Source: Brevibacillus sp. DP1.3A
Lineage (GTDB): Bacteria > Bacillota > Bacilli > Brevibacillales > Brevibacillaceae
Assembly (NCBI RefSeq): GCF_013284245.2
Contig: NZ_CP085876.1
Location: 4,552,001-4,616,000, forward strand
Direction: 5' to 3'
DNA length: 64,000 nt
Shown here: positions 36,092 to 45,094 of the stretch, piece after piece
Layout of the letters: each line of letters opens with the position of its first letter
How positions within the stretch are numbered: position 1 is the first letter of the stretch
Program-made: the position numbers and the translations under genes
The notes under the pieces: generated by a model
What the model was told of the DNA's origin: nothing
The model's input: only the letters and a program-made list of their open reading frames with translations
Databases searched by the model: none

Positions 36092-37309
36092 ATGTCCATT
36101 TTTACACAAATGACCAAACAACAACGAATAGGACTTTTGTTTGTCATCCTGATCCTTTTTATCGACATGCTACTGTACAGCTTGTTGATTCCGATTGTTC
36201 CTTATTTTACCGAAAAGCTTGCGCCCTCCTCCACCATGATGGGCGTGCTGTTTAGTAGCTATGCGGTCGCGATGCTCATTGCCACCCCTATTTTCGGGCC
36301 GATATCCGATCGGATCGGCAGACGGACCATGCTTTTGATCGGCTTGCTCGGTCTCGCCGCCTCCACGTTATTGTTTGCTTTCTCTGAGACAATGGCCTTG
36401 TTGATTACCGCTCGTTTTGTTCAAGGTATTGCTGCTGCGGCTACATGGCCAACTGCCCTTGCCCTCTTGGCGGATTTGTTCCCATCCAAAATGCGCGGAG
36501 CTGTAATGGGAATTGCATTGACGGCGATTTCGACCGGTACATTGCTCGGAGCGCCGATTGGCGGATGGTTGTTTGAAATTAGTGACCATCGCATGCCTTT
36601 CCTGGCAGCAGCAGCCTTTACCGTGATCAATATTGTGCTGGTTTACTTGTTCTTGAAGGAAGACACGACGAGAACTGTCAGTGAAAAGCTTCATGTCGGT
36701 GGATTCATCCGAAATCCGCAAGTCATCTTTATCGCTGGAATCGTATTGTTGGCTGAGATTTCCCTTTGTTTGCTGGAACCGACGTTGCCCGTATTTTTTA
36801 CAGAGAAACTCAGCATGACACCGACAACGATTGGTCTTTTGTTTGGGGTCATGACACTCGCCTACGGACTGATCGCCCCAGTTGCCGGCTCTCTTTCCAG
36901 CCGTATGAATCCGTATAAGCTCATGCTTGGCGGGATCATTACGCTGGCTGTGTTTCTGCCATTTTTGGCGTGGGCAGATTCCCTCTGGCAGGCAATGCTC
37001 GCAATGGCCTTGGTCGGGGCTAGTATTGGCTTTACCTTATCGCCAACCTTGGGTACGTTGGGGGCCATCATTGACCAAGGAGGAAGCGGTGCATACGGCA
37101 CGGCATACTCTCTCTTTAATATGTTTCACGGAATCGGAATGGTTGCAGGCCCACTCGCAGGGGGAATTTTGACGGATTTACTGCCTGTATCCTCTGTCCT
37201 CCTGATCGTGGCAGCGTCCATCCTTGGTTTCGGCATTTTACTTTTTGTCCAATTAAAAGCAAGCAAATCAGCCCGTCTCAGCACCAATGAAAGCGAGATG
37301 AAATTTTGA
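36092..37309 (+). CDS. MFS multidrug/polyamine exporter, DHA1 (Blt/Bmr-like)
   Basis: 405 aa, twelve membrane helices. MFS motif A GPISDRIGRRTMLLIG after helix 2, the drug-proton antiporter motif C region around GIALTAISTGTLLGAPIGGWL, and a second A-like motif in the other half. The ATG at 36092 has AAGAGGTG at 7 nt; the upstream open frame runs through the operator and is not coding. It overlaps the BltD-like acetyltransferase by 4 nt, a pairing also seen in the B. subtilis blt locus (exporter plus spermine/spermidine acetyltransferase). Confidence 0.9.
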   Translation: MSIFTQMTKQQRIGLLFVILILFIDMLLYSLLIPIVPYFTEKLAPSSTMMGVLFSSYAVAMLIATPIFGPISDRIGRRTMLLIGLLGLAASTLLFAFSETMALLITARFVQGIAAAATWPTALALLADLFPSKMRGAVMGIALTAISTGTLLGAPIGGWLFEISDHRMPFLAAAAFTVINIVLVYLFLKEDTTRTVSEKLHVGGFIRNPQVIFIAGIVLLAEISLCLLEPTLPVFFTEKLSMTPTTIGLLFGVMTLAYGLIAPVAGSLSSRMNPYKLMLGGIITLAVFLPFLAWADSLWQAMLAMALVGASIGFTLSPTLGTLGAIIDQGGSGAYGTAYSLFNMFHGIGMVAGPLAGGILTDLLPVSSVLLIVAASILGFGILLFVQLKASKSARLSTNESEMKF

Positions 37310-37752
37310 GCTTGTCTATTCGTGAAATTACAAAAGAAAATTGGCGCCAAATTGCCTGTTTGACTGTAACGGAAGGCCAACATTCCTTCATCGAGAGCAA
37401 CGCTTTTTCCATCGCCCAATCAGGTTTTGAACCGGAATGGATATCATGCGGTCTGTATGACAAGGATATCGCTGTCGGTTATGCCATGCATGGAATCGAA
37501 GTAGAGAATGGTCGAATTTGGCTGGATCGCTTTATGATTGATGCTCGCTATCAGGGTAAGGGGTACGCCAAAAAGTTTCTGCGCATGCTCGTTGATGAAA
37601 TGCACAAACGCTACAGTTGTACGCGCATTTACTTGAGTATTCATCCTGAAAATGAGTTCGCTCGGACGCTGTATAAGTCGTTCGGCTTTACCTCAAACGG
37701 CGAAATGGATGGTCCGGAGGAAGTGATGGTCCTCAACCTGACAAATGAATAG
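37306..37752 (+). CDS. GNAT N-acetyltransferase, BltD/PaiA-like polyamine acetyltransferase
   Basis: 148 aa. GNAT core WLDRFMIDARYQGKGYAKKFLRMLV with the acetyl-CoA loop RYQGKGYA, and CTRIYLSIHPENEFARTLYKSFGF. The pattern ENGRIWLDRF and the end of the protein resemble B. subtilis BltD (from memory, not aligned). TTG start within the TTGA overlap with the exporter stop. The likely substrate is spermidine or spermine; this is inference from the family and the exporter partner. Confidence 0.82.
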   Translation: MSLSIREITKENWRQIACLTVTEGQHSFIESNAFSIAQSGFEPEWISCGLYDKDIAVGYAMHGIEVENGRIWLDRFMIDARYQGKGYAKKFLRMLVDEMHKRYSCTRIYLSIHPENEFARTLYKSFGFTSNGEMDGPEEVMVLNLTNE

Positions 37753-37800
37753 AAAAGGCACCCCCTCTGTCGATACTGACGAAGGGGGTGCCTCTTTTTG
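37753..37800. terminator. Bidirectional intrinsic terminator
   Basis: AGGCACCCCCT / AGGGGGTGCCT with CTTTTTG on the plus strand and an A-run on the other side. Ends both the exporter operon and the dinB operon. Confidence 0.9.
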
Positions 37801-37806
37801 TAGCTA

Positions 37807-37992
37807 TCATTGGCTTTTACGTGCTTCCATCAGTCGCTTGACCTTCTCTGTCGGAGTCCAGCATTGGAATCGATAGTCCGGACGTGTCTCATAGGTTAGA
37901 CGAGAACATCGATAGCTGACTCCTCCCGTACCTTTCTCCACGCGAAAATGAATACAGGTCGCACAGCAATGAAAGGCATTCTCTGTCTCCAC
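37807..37992 (-). CDS. Small Cys-rich, probably zinc-binding protein of unknown function
   Basis: 61 aa from GTG at 37992 with GGAGG 7 nt upstream; a longer frame overlaps dinB and is less likely. Cysteines at 9/10, 13, 29 and 44 (HCCATCIHF ... YRCSRL ... FQCW) could bind one zinc. No known domain is recognised. It starts 13 nt after dinB and shares its terminator, so it may be a partner or regulator of lesion bypass, but the sequence does not say so. Confidence 0.7.
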   Translation of the reverse strand: METENAFHCCATCIHFRVEKGTGGVSYRCSRLTYETRPDYRFQCWTPTEKVKRLMEARKSQ

Positions 37993-38005
37993 CGTTCTCC
38001 CTCCC

Positions 38006-39058
38006 TTACTTCCCCAGCTTCCACGAAAACATAGAGAGCTGTTCGTACCGCTCTCCTTGTTGCTCGGCAAAATTCGAAAAGCCTACGCCCACCAATCGAA
38101 CGCCTGCCGTGTAGTCAAAGGCGTCGAGCAAATCGTCCAACAACTCCTGCCAATTGGCTCCAGCCACAGCCTTGTGCTGCTTGGTCCGCTGGGTAAAGTC
38201 CGCGTACTTGATTTTTAGCGTTATCGTCTGGGGCTCGACCCCTTCCTCGCGGATGTCCTCTTCGACCTCACGCAAGAGGGAGGTGGCAATAGGAGCAATC
38301 GCATCCCTGTCAAACAAATCAAAGGGGAGTGTCGTTTCGCGGCTCGATGATTTCGGCGCGCGGTCCATTTCGATTTCGCGATTGTCTTCTCCCCTCGCCC
38401 GGTAATAGAGGGAACGACCGAACTTCCCAAATAATGTAGTGGCCTCATCGAGTGAAAGCCTCCAAAAATCCTCTACCGTCTCAATCCCCTTTTTCGCTAG
38501 CAGTTCTTGCGACTTTTTGCCGACTCCATGCAAGGTGCCAATTGGCAACGACCGCAGCACATCCAAAGCCTGCTCAGGTCGAATGATTACTAAGGCATCC
38601 GGCTTTTTCAAATCACTGGCAATCTTAGCCAACGACATATTGTAAGAAAGTCCGATGCTGCAAGTAAGTCCGGTCTCCCGTTTGATTCGCCTCTTAATAT
38701 CGCGGGCGATGGGTACCGCATTCTCATAATGGGACACGTCTAAATAAGCCTCGTCTAGACCCACTGTTTGATAACGCTCTGTATAAGAAGTAAATATTTG
38801 TCTGACCTCAGCAGATTTTTCGATATAACGGCTATAGCGGACAGGCAAATAAAAGCCTTGCGGACATTTTTTCCTCGCCATGGCGACAGGCATTGCGGAG
38901 CGAACCCCGTATTTGCGCGCCTCGTAGCTGCACGTCGATACGACACCGCGATTGCCCGTTCCCCCGACAATGACCGGCTTCCCCCGCAATTCGGGGCGAT
39001 CTAACTGCTCTACACTAGCGAAAAATGCGTCAATATCCAAGTGAAGAATTTTTTTCAT
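38006..39058 (-). CDS. dinB: DNA polymerase IV
   Basis: 350 aa from ATG 39058. Y-family motifs: HLDIDAFFASVEQ with the metal Asp, YSRYIEKSAEVRQIF, and GLDEAYLDVS with the catalytic Asp-Glu; the HhH/thumb around GVGKKSQELLAKKG; and a little-finger domain. C-terminal LSMFSW resembles a clamp-binding motif. An error-prone bypass polymerase. No LexA box was recognised upstream. Confidence 0.95.
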   Translation of the reverse strand: MKKILHLDIDAFFASVEQLDRPELRGKPVIVGGTGNRGVVSTCSYEARKYGVRSAMPVAMARKKCPQGFYLPVRYSRYIEKSAEVRQIFTSYTERYQTVGLDEAYLDVSHYENAVPIARDIKRRIKRETGLTCSIGLSYNMSLAKIASDLKKPDALVIIRPEQALDVLRSLPIGTLHGVGKKSQELLAKKGIETVEDFWRLSLDEATTLFGKFGRSLYYRARGEDNREIEMDRAPKSSSRETTLPFDLFDRDAIAPIATSLLREVEEDIREEGVEPQTITLKIKYADFTQRTKQHKAVAGANWQELLDDLLDAFDYTAGVRLVGVGFSNFAEQQGERYEQLSMFSWKLGK

Positions 39059-39131
39059 AGGGATACCCACCAAACATACATTCTCATTTCTATTATCCCT
39101 GTTTTGTTCCATTGACGCAAGCGAGAACGTC

Positions 39132-39572
39132 CTAGACTTGGCTTTCGATTACCTGTAGCAGCTCTGATACTGGAGGATTCCCTTTTTTGGCGTAGATGAT
39201 AGTTCCGTTTTTGCCTATGATGTACACGATGCGTTGCTGGAAAAACAGTCCGAGAACCTTGCCAACATCGTATGCTTTTCGAATCGATTCGTCTTCATCC
39301 ACGATTAATGGAAATTCATAACGGAACTTATCAGCAAACGAGCGTTTCTTGTCAATGCCGCCTGGATTGACGCCAAAAACGACTGTGTTTGCTTGTTCGA
39401 TTTTGGTGTAGTGATCCTGAACCGCACATAGCTGCTTCGTGCAAATCGGGGTATCATCTCCCGGATAGAAGATGAGGACGATATTTTCTTTGCCGATGTG
39501 ATCCCTAAGATCAATGGTTCCTTTTGTGCTCGTCGCCGTAAAGACGGGAGCCAAGTCTCCAACCTTTAACAT
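39132..39572 (-). CDS. Peroxiredoxin, BCP/PrxQ type
   Basis: 146 aa. Thioredoxin fold with the peroxidatic Cys44 in DDTPICTKQLC; the second Cys at 49 gives CX4C, the PrxQ/BCP arrangement. Reduces hydroperoxides in the cytoplasm with thioredoxin as the usual donor. The ATG at 39572 follows AGAGGTGA by 5 nt. Preceded by an exported protein gene on the same strand and followed by dinB. Confidence 0.9.
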   Translation of the reverse strand: MLKVGDLAPVFTATSTKGTIDLRDHIGKENIVLIFYPGDDTPICTKQLCAVQDHYTKIEQANTVVFGVNPGGIDKKRSFADKFRYEFPLIVDEDESIRKAYDVGKVLGLFFQQRIVYIIGKNGTIIYAKKGNPPVSELLQVIESQV

Positions 39573-39589
39573 TTCACTCACCTCTATGC

Positions 39590-40084
39590 TTAGTTTACTG
39601 GGGCTACCGGAATTTCAAATTTCATTTTCCCATCCCGATACGTTCTGAACGGATCGTCCTCCTCCCCCATAATCCATACCTTTTCTTCCCATACATGTAC
39701 GGTTTCAGCATATTGAAATTTTTGTCCATCGTGCTCAACTTCAAGCTTCATTTCAAGAAAGGCGGTATGCCCATCTTCGTATCTAATCTTTTTGATCTCA
39801 TAATCTTTCAGTTTGTAATGATGAGCTTTTAAGAAAGCGATCTTTTTCATGTAAAATTCTTTCGCTTCCTGGTCACTTAACGTTGTGCCATCAGTTGGAT
39901 GCTTACCCTCCGCAACATCATAAAGATAAAGGGTGTGGAATGCTTTTTCATAGTCTTCATCGATAAGCGCTTGATAATAGTTTGTGGTTATCATTTTCAT
40001 TTCACGTTCAGCAAAAAACTCTGCGAAGAGGAACCGTGGAAAAACAAGTAGAAAAAGCAAAAAAACAACAATTATTTTCTTCAA
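39590..40084 (-). CDS. Exported protein of unknown function, NTF2-like fold possible
   Basis: 164 aa. Signal peptide or anchor in the first 20 residues (IIVVFLLFLLVFPRFLF). The rest, with NYYQALIDEDYEKAFHTLY and an alpha-then-beta pattern ending VHVWEEKVWIMGEED, resembles small NTF2-like/DUF4878-type secreted domains. TTG start with GAGGTGA upstream. 18 nt before the peroxiredoxin start. No specific function can be assigned. Confidence 0.75.
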   Translation of the reverse strand: MKKIIVVFLLFLLVFPRFLFAEFFAEREMKMITTNYYQALIDEDYEKAFHTLYLYDVAEGKHPTDGTTLSDQEAKEFYMKKIAFLKAHHYKLKDYEIKKIRYEDGHTAFLEMKLEVEHDGQKFQYAETVHVWEEKVWIMGEEDDPFRTYRDGKMKFEIPVAPVN

Positions 40085-40329
40085 AAACTCACCTCACGGA
40101 ATCAATTCTCTTACGTGAAGTTCGATTCTGCCTATCATTTATCCTTGTTTCACCACGCTAACACTAATAGACCCCACGTGTCCGCTGCGATACGTGAGGC
40201 CCTACCATCACCTTCATGTTTTACGCCTGCTTTTGATCACCCTATAGTGGCCTCTTAGTTTGGTTGCAGTACTGCACCAGTCTGGTTGAAACGCCCTTTT
40301 TCACTAGATTAGGAAGCCCTCCTGCATGC
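40085..40329. other. Intergenic region without recognised gene
   Basis: About 245 bases between a TTG-started exported protein and a terminator. One imperfect dyad (CCCCACGT ... ACGTGAGG, one mismatch) near 40175-40200. No ORF with a ribosome site. Confidence 0.5.
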
Positions 40330-40362
40330 AAAAAACCGCTCTGGGCAATCCCAGAACGGTTT
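40330..40362 (-). terminator. Intrinsic terminator after the glutamine hydrolase gene
   Basis: Minus-strand GAAACCG-TTCTGGG / CCCAGAGCGGTTT hairpin with a 4-nt loop, followed by six T. Confidence 0.85.
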
Positions 40363-40376
40363 CTCTCATTTCTATT

Positions 40377-41123
40377 CTAGTTAGTCGCTTGCAGCTTCAA
40401 CTGCTTTACCCGAGCAACAAATGCCTCGGCAATCTTCAACATGTCGTCGTCGTGTGCCCACATCCGTTCTGGATGCCACTGTACGCCCACATGTAGCCCG
40501 TCGAGGCTTTCCATCGCCTCAATCACACCATCAGCCGCGCATCCTGTGACTTTGAAGCCCGGTGCTATGTCTTTGACTGCTTGGTGGTGAGAGGTGTTCA
40601 CGAGCACCTCTGTCTTTCCAAGGGCATCCGCTACAAAGCCAGGTTGCAAAGTAATCTTGTGCGCCCCGTATTGCCGTGAACCCTTCTGCGCATGCTGTAA
40701 TGCTCCTGGTACTTGGCTCGGGATATCTTGAATAAGGGTGCCGCCACACGCCACATTCAAAATTTGCATCCCGCGGCAAATGCCCAGGGTTGGCTTTTTC
40801 AGCTCCAGCGCAATCTTGATAATCTCAAGCTCTGTGATGTCTCTTTCGTAATTGATATCGCCCAGCCCTTGCAGCGGATCTTCGCCGTACAAATGCGGCG
40901 CAGGATCTTCACCGCCGGACAAAATCAAGCCGTCCAGCGATTCGATCATCTCACGAAACGGAGCTTCCTGAATCGTCAGCAATGGCAAGATCAGTGGAGT
41001 ACCGCCACTGCGCGCAATTCCGTTCACATAGCCTGAACTTACATAGAAAAACTGGTCGAGATCGTTCTTCGGAAAATACATTTTCGTACATGCCACACCA
41101 ATGATCGGACGCACGCCAGTCAC
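40377..41123 (-). CDS. Class I glutamine amidotransferase-like hydrolase (peptidase C26, PuuD-like)
   Basis: 248 aa. GVRPIIGVAC start, LDGLILSGGEDPAP, nucleophile Cys in PTLGICRGMQILN, and C-terminal VQWHPERMW with His-Glu of the triad. Family members cleave gamma-glutamyl bonds, for example in gamma-glutamyl-GABA. It starts 18 nt after an oligopeptide-binding protein gene; the two make an operon. Confidence 0.9.
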   Translation of the reverse strand: MTGVRPIIGVACTKMYFPKNDLDQFFYVSSGYVNGIARSGGTPLILPLLTIQEAPFREMIESLDGLILSGGEDPAPHLYGEDPLQGLGDINYERDITELEIIKIALELKKPTLGICRGMQILNVACGGTLIQDIPSQVPGALQHAQKGSRQYGAHKITLQPGFVADALGKTEVLVNTSHHQAVKDIAPGFKVTGCAADGVIEAMESLDGLHVGVQWHPERMWAHDDDMLKIAEAFVARVKQLKLQATN

Positions 41124-41141
41124 TCCCTTATAGACTCATGA

Positions 41142-42767
41142 TTACTTTTGATTGGAAGCGTACTTGAAGTCGATGAACCCGAGTGCATCTACTACCACAT
41201 CTTTTACGCTATCTTGCTTCACCCACGCATAGGTGAAATAGTAGATTGGCAACGCAGGCATTTCATCCATGACGATTTGTTCAGCTTTCTTGAGGATTTC
41301 CTTGCGCTTTGCTACATCCCCTTCTTTGGCAGACTGCGCGAGCAAATCGAGGAACTCCTTGTTTTCCCATTTAGATGTATTCAGTCCACCCTTGAAGACT
41401 TCCAAGAAGTTGATCGGATCGTTGAAATCACCAATCCAGCTACCACGACCGATAGTGAAGTTTCCTTGCTTCATGTCCTCACGGTGAACCTTGTTCTCTT
41501 TGTTTACCAGTTTGACCTCGATGCCAAATGCTTTGCGCCATTGATCCTGAATGACTGTCGCAATACGTGAATTGACCTCTGACGTATTGTATGCAATCGT
41601 GATCGGTGGCAACTCTTTGATCCCCGCTTCTTTCATGCCTTCTGCCAAGAGCTTCTTCGCGGTTTCTATGTCGCCGTCTTTGATGTAGCCCTCTGGTGTG
41701 AGTGCCATAGTTGGCGGGAGAATACCCGTCGCTGGCGTGCTCTTGTATGGTACGACATTATCGGAGATTTCCTGACGATTGACTGCCGTAGCAAATGCCT
41801 GACGAATCTTTTTGTTGTCAAACGGCTTTTGCGTCGTATTGAAAATGTACCAGTACGTACCCGCTGTCGCTTGAGCTTGCATCTTTCCGGATTGCTTCAG
41901 AGCATCCAACGCATCCAGTGGCAAATCGCCCAGTGGTGATCCTGCCCAATCCAGATCACCTTTTTCAAACATCGAAAGCTCCGTATTGGCATCCTCGATC
42001 ATGTTCAAGGTCAGCTTGGACAATTTGACAGCGTCCTTATCCCAGTAAGAATCGCTCTTCTCGAGTTCGATCTTTGATTTATGCTCCCAATTTTTCAAGC
42101 TGAATGGCCCGTTTGTCAGGTACGTCTCTGGCTTCGAAGCCCATTCTTTGTTGCCCTCAACCGCTTTTTTGTTAACCGGGAAATAGGTAACAGATGCAAC
42201 CAGTTCCGGGAAAAACGGTGCCGGGTTTTCCAGCGTAACAACCAGTGTCTTGTCGTCAGTTGCCTTCACACCAACATCTTCGGCTTTTGCCTTGTTGGCG
42301 TTAAAAGCTTGCCCATTTTTCAAATAGTACATCTGGTACGCGTAACCGGATGCGGTTTTCGGGTCGAGAACCCGTTTCCATGCGTACTCGAAGTCATGAG
42401 CGGTAACCGGATCTCCATTGGTCCATTTGGACTCCCGCAGATGGAAGGTGTACGTGAGACCATCAGCGGAAACCTCGTACTTCTCTGCGACCGCCTCTTT
42501 CAGCTCGCCTTTTTCATTCAAGCGCAGGAGGCCATCAAATGCTGCACGGGCAACAGACATCGAAGGGATATCTTCTGCCAGTCCAGGGTCGATCGTGCTG
42601 GGCTCACCAGAATTCAGGTTGACCTGCATCGTTTGGGGGGCGCTACTCTGCTCCTGCTTCGCACCTGTCGTCTCCCCCGTGGTGCTTGCTTGCGGTGTTC
42701 CACAACCAGCGAATGCTAAACTGGTTAACAGAACAGCACAAAATGATAGTTTCTTCCACTTATGCAA
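41142..42767 (-). CDS. Orphan oligopeptide-binding lipoprotein, OppA family
   Basis: About 541 aa. From the TTG at 42767 (GGGGG at 8 nt) the protein starts with a clean lipoprotein signal, lipobox LAFAGC (Cys22); the longest frame starts five codons earlier. Family 5 motifs: NLNSGEPSTIDPGLAED, FHLRESKWTNGDPVTAHDFEYAWKRVL, AFATAVNRQEISDNV, typical of OppA/MppA. No permease or ATPase gene is next to it. It pairs with the C26 hydrolase and lies back to back with the beta-lactamase-like gene. Confidence 0.88.
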   Translation of the reverse strand: MHKWKKLSFCAVLLTSLAFAGCGTPQASTTGETTGAKQEQSSAPQTMQVNLNSGEPSTIDPGLAEDIPSMSVARAAFDGLLRLNEKGELKEAVAEKYEVSADGLTYTFHLRESKWTNGDPVTAHDFEYAWKRVLDPKTASGYAYQMYYLKNGQAFNANKAKAEDVGVKATDDKTLVVTLENPAPFFPELVASVTYFPVNKKAVEGNKEWASKPETYLTNGPFSLKNWEHKSKIELEKSDSYWDKDAVKLSKLTLNMIEDANTELSMFEKGDLDWAGSPLGDLPLDALDALKQSGKMQAQATAGTYWYIFNTTQKPFDNKKIRQAFATAVNRQEISDNVVPYKSTPATGILPPTMALTPEGYIKDGDIETAKKLLAEGMKEAGIKELPPITIAYNTSEVNSRIATVIQDQWRKAFGIEVKLVNKENKVHREDMKQGNFTIGRGSWIGDFNDPINFLEVFKGGLNTSKWENKEFLDLLAQSAKEGDVAKRKEILKKAEQIVMDEMPALPIYYFTYAWVKQDSVKDVVVDALGFIDFKYASNQK

Positions 42768-42878
42768 CAGCAAAACCCCCATCTTAGGAATAATTCTTCT
42801 TGATTGTTAGGAGCATGACTAAATAATATTATCTTGAGAAAATTTTGTCTACATCGAAACAAAAGGAGATGGGTCTAC

Positions 42879-43691
42879 ATGTTATCCAGTCTTTTTGCCC
42901 AAATATCCAGCCTGATCAAGGACGCTGGCGGGGAATGGGGAATCTTTTTCGAAGATTTGCAAACCGGTGAAACATTATCCCTCAACGAAGATCAACGCTT
43001 TTATGCAGCCAGTGTGATCAAAGTCCCGATCATGACAGCTGTTTTTGCTGAGGCGTACGCTGGCAAGTTTGCCTTGGAGGACAAAATCAAGCTGCGTGCA
43101 GAGAATCTCGTTGGCGGTGCAGGTGTTCTTCAGCATATGACTCCCGGCACTGAATTTACGATTCGTGACCTGGTTACCCTGATGATCATCCAAAGCGACA
43201 ATACGGCGACGAACATGATGATTGATCTCGTCGGAACAGAGAGCATTCGCAACGCAATGCAAAAAACAGAAATGACAAACAGTCACTTCTACAACAAGCT
43301 CATGGTCGTCCCAGCTGAATTGGAAGGATACAATGAAGTGACGGCAAAAGACATGGGAAGCCACCTCCGATATTTGGCAACAGGAAAAGTGATCTCCTAC
43401 GACAGCTGTTTGAAAATGGTCGCCATCTTGAAGTCTCAGCAGCATCGTGACCGCATCCCTTCCCTTTTGCCTGACCCAGACGGTGATGTGATCGGGATGA
43501 TTCCGAAATGGGAATTCGCCAGCAAGACTGGCTCTGTGACCAAAATCACGCATGATGTTGGCATCCTCTACATCGGTTCTCATGCTGTCACCTTGTCCAT
43601 TTTAAACAAGGGACTCGAGCAAAAAGATGCTGCCGACGTCATGGCGCAAATCGGCAATCTCGTTTATCACGCATATAGTCAGAAAGCGTAA
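42879..43691 (+). CDS. Class A beta-lactamase-like serine hydrolase without signal peptide
   Basis: 270 aa from ATG 42879 with AAGGAGA upstream. Active-site set: SVIK (Ser45, Lys48), SDN (106-108), KTG (216-218). The Glu-166 omega loop of true beta-lactamases is shorter (ELEGYNEVTAKDM). No signal peptide, so it is cytoplasmic unless exported another way. Family members of this kind hydrolyse peptides or esters as often as beta-lactams. Its own terminator follows. Confidence 0.87.
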   Translation: MLSSLFAQISSLIKDAGGEWGIFFEDLQTGETLSLNEDQRFYAASVIKVPIMTAVFAEAYAGKFALEDKIKLRAENLVGGAGVLQHMTPGTEFTIRDLVTLMIIQSDNTATNMMIDLVGTESIRNAMQKTEMTNSHFYNKLMVVPAELEGYNEVTAKDMGSHLRYLATGKVISYDSCLKMVAILKSQQHRDRIPSLLPDPDGDVIGMIPKWEFASKTGSVTKITHDVGILYIGSHAVTLSILNKGLEQKDAADVMAQIGNLVYHAYSQKA

Positions 43692-43699
43692 TCCATGTG

Positions 43700-43732
43700 G
43701 CCTGCCATCTCCATTGGCGGGCTTTTCTCTTT
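43700..43732 (+). terminator. Intrinsic terminator
   Basis: GCCTGCC / GGCGGGC stem followed by TTTTCTCTTT. Confidence 0.7.
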
Positions 43733-43798
43733 GAAACGTTGAATGAGAAAAAACAAGCAGGCATTCCTTTCTCCAAGGAACACCCGCTCGTCATTAAC

Positions 43799-45094
43799 CT
43801 ATTCTTTTTCCAAAATCAGCTTGGCAACGTTCATCGCGCTAGAGAAAGACAGCTCAGACAGCTGGCCTTGTCCTTCACACCAGTCACCCGCAAAGAACAG
43901 GTTGCGATAATCTGGCAGGAAAGTAGGCATTGGCTTCTGATTCATGGTCCATTTGATCTCCTGTACAATTGCACGAGCAGAAACGCGCGGCACAACCAGT
44001 TGCTCACGCCAGCCTGGGAAATGCTTGTCATACAGGTTTTCAATCTCTTGTTTGCGAATTTCAGCCGCTTCCTTGTTCCCTACTTCATCCTGACGCATGT
44101 AAGCAGTCGCCTGCAGCAACTGCCCGCCTTCAGGTACACAAGTACGGTCATAATACGAAATATCGGTAATGAAAATATTGTTTGCTTTTTCGTAGATGTA
44201 GGAGAACGGTACGTCAATACGCTCTTTCAAGCCAATGTCATACACCATAACAACAGTTGGCTCGTATTCAGCATGCTGTGCAATCGCATGTTCCAGGCGC
44301 GTCTCCGCAAAGACCTTCGCCATCTCCTTCGGCGGAATACAGCAAATAAATTCATCCGCCGTAAATTCTCCCTCCGGTGTCACCACTCCAACCACACGAT
44401 CATTCTCTACTTGGAACTTTTCTACTTTGGTTTTGATCAGAATCGTACCCTGATTTGCTTCAATCACACGCACGAATTCATTGATCAATGCTTGCCAGCC
44501 GCCGCCGATATAGGATACCGGTTTATTCGTTGTAAACAAACGGCTGTAGTAAGAAAAGAAAACGTCAGAAGGAATCTTTTCAGGCTCACGTGTGAAGAAG
44601 TTGGAAGAAGCAAGCGTCAACATCATTTCTCGCACTTCTTCGTTGACTTGCTTTTTCTCCATCCACTTTTGAATCGACATATGTGGATGGCCTTTCTCCA
44701 TTTTTAGCATCGTTTTCAAAATCTCAAAGGTGAACAATACTTTGTCCATGCCTTTTAAGAGCTTCGTTTGGAAAAGTCCTTGTACATTCGCCGGAACTGC
44801 AGTCAGATCGCTACCAATATCGTACTTGGCTTTTGTCGGATTGAAATCCTGCCAATCGATGTTCAGACCCAATTCTTTTTCAAACGTTCTCAAAACGGAG
44901 CTGTCGCGAGCATAAATGGCGTGGGCACCGAAGTTGAAGTTAAATCCTTTGATCTTCAGTGTAACGGCACGTCCACCCAATTGACCGCGTTCCAAAACTG
45001 CAACTTTTTTGCCTTTCGACGACAGGTAGGCGGCACTGGATAGACCAGCAAGTCCTGCACCTACAATAACAACGTCATAGTGATTGGTTGTCAT
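43799..45094 (-). CDS. FAD-dependent oxidoreductase, phytoene-desaturase-like
   Basis: 431 aa. Rossmann FAD motif YDVVIVGAGLAGLSSAAYLSSKG then VLERGQLGGRA; the C-terminus has NLFFAGDWCEGQGQLSELSFSSAM, the FAD pyrophosphate motif of the CrtI/amine-oxidase group. ATG 45094 with GGGGAG at 7 nt. No carotenoid gene is next to it, so the substrate is open. Confidence 0.85.
   Translation of the reverse strand: MTTNHYDVVIVGAGLAGLSSAAYLSSKGKKVAVLERGQLGGRAVTLKIKGFNFNFGAHAIYARDSSVLRTFEKELGLNIDWQDFNPTKAKYDIGSDLTAVPANVQGLFQTKLLKGMDKVLFTFEILKTMLKMEKGHPHMSIQKWMEKKQVNEEVREMMLTLASSNFFTREPEKIPSDVFFSYYSRLFTTNKPVSYIGGGWQALINEFVRVIEANQGTILIKTKVEKFQVENDRVVGVVTPEGEFTADEFICCIPPKEMAKVFAETRLEHAIAQHAEYEPTVVMVYDIGLKERIDVPFSYIYEKANNIFITDISYYDRTCVPEGGQLLQATAYMRQDEVGNKEAAEIRKQEIENLYDKHFPGWREQLVVPRVSARAIVQEIKWTMNQKPMPTFLPDYRNLFFAGDWCEGQGQLSELSFSSAMNVAKLILEKE

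Noticed and set aside
40170..40205. Imperfect dyad CCCCACGT / ACGTGAGG
   Set aside because: One mismatch and no positional link to a promoter or T-run; could be chance.
43697..44707. Plus-strand frame of 336 codons
   Set aside because: Antisense of the FAD oxidoreductase, no family features.
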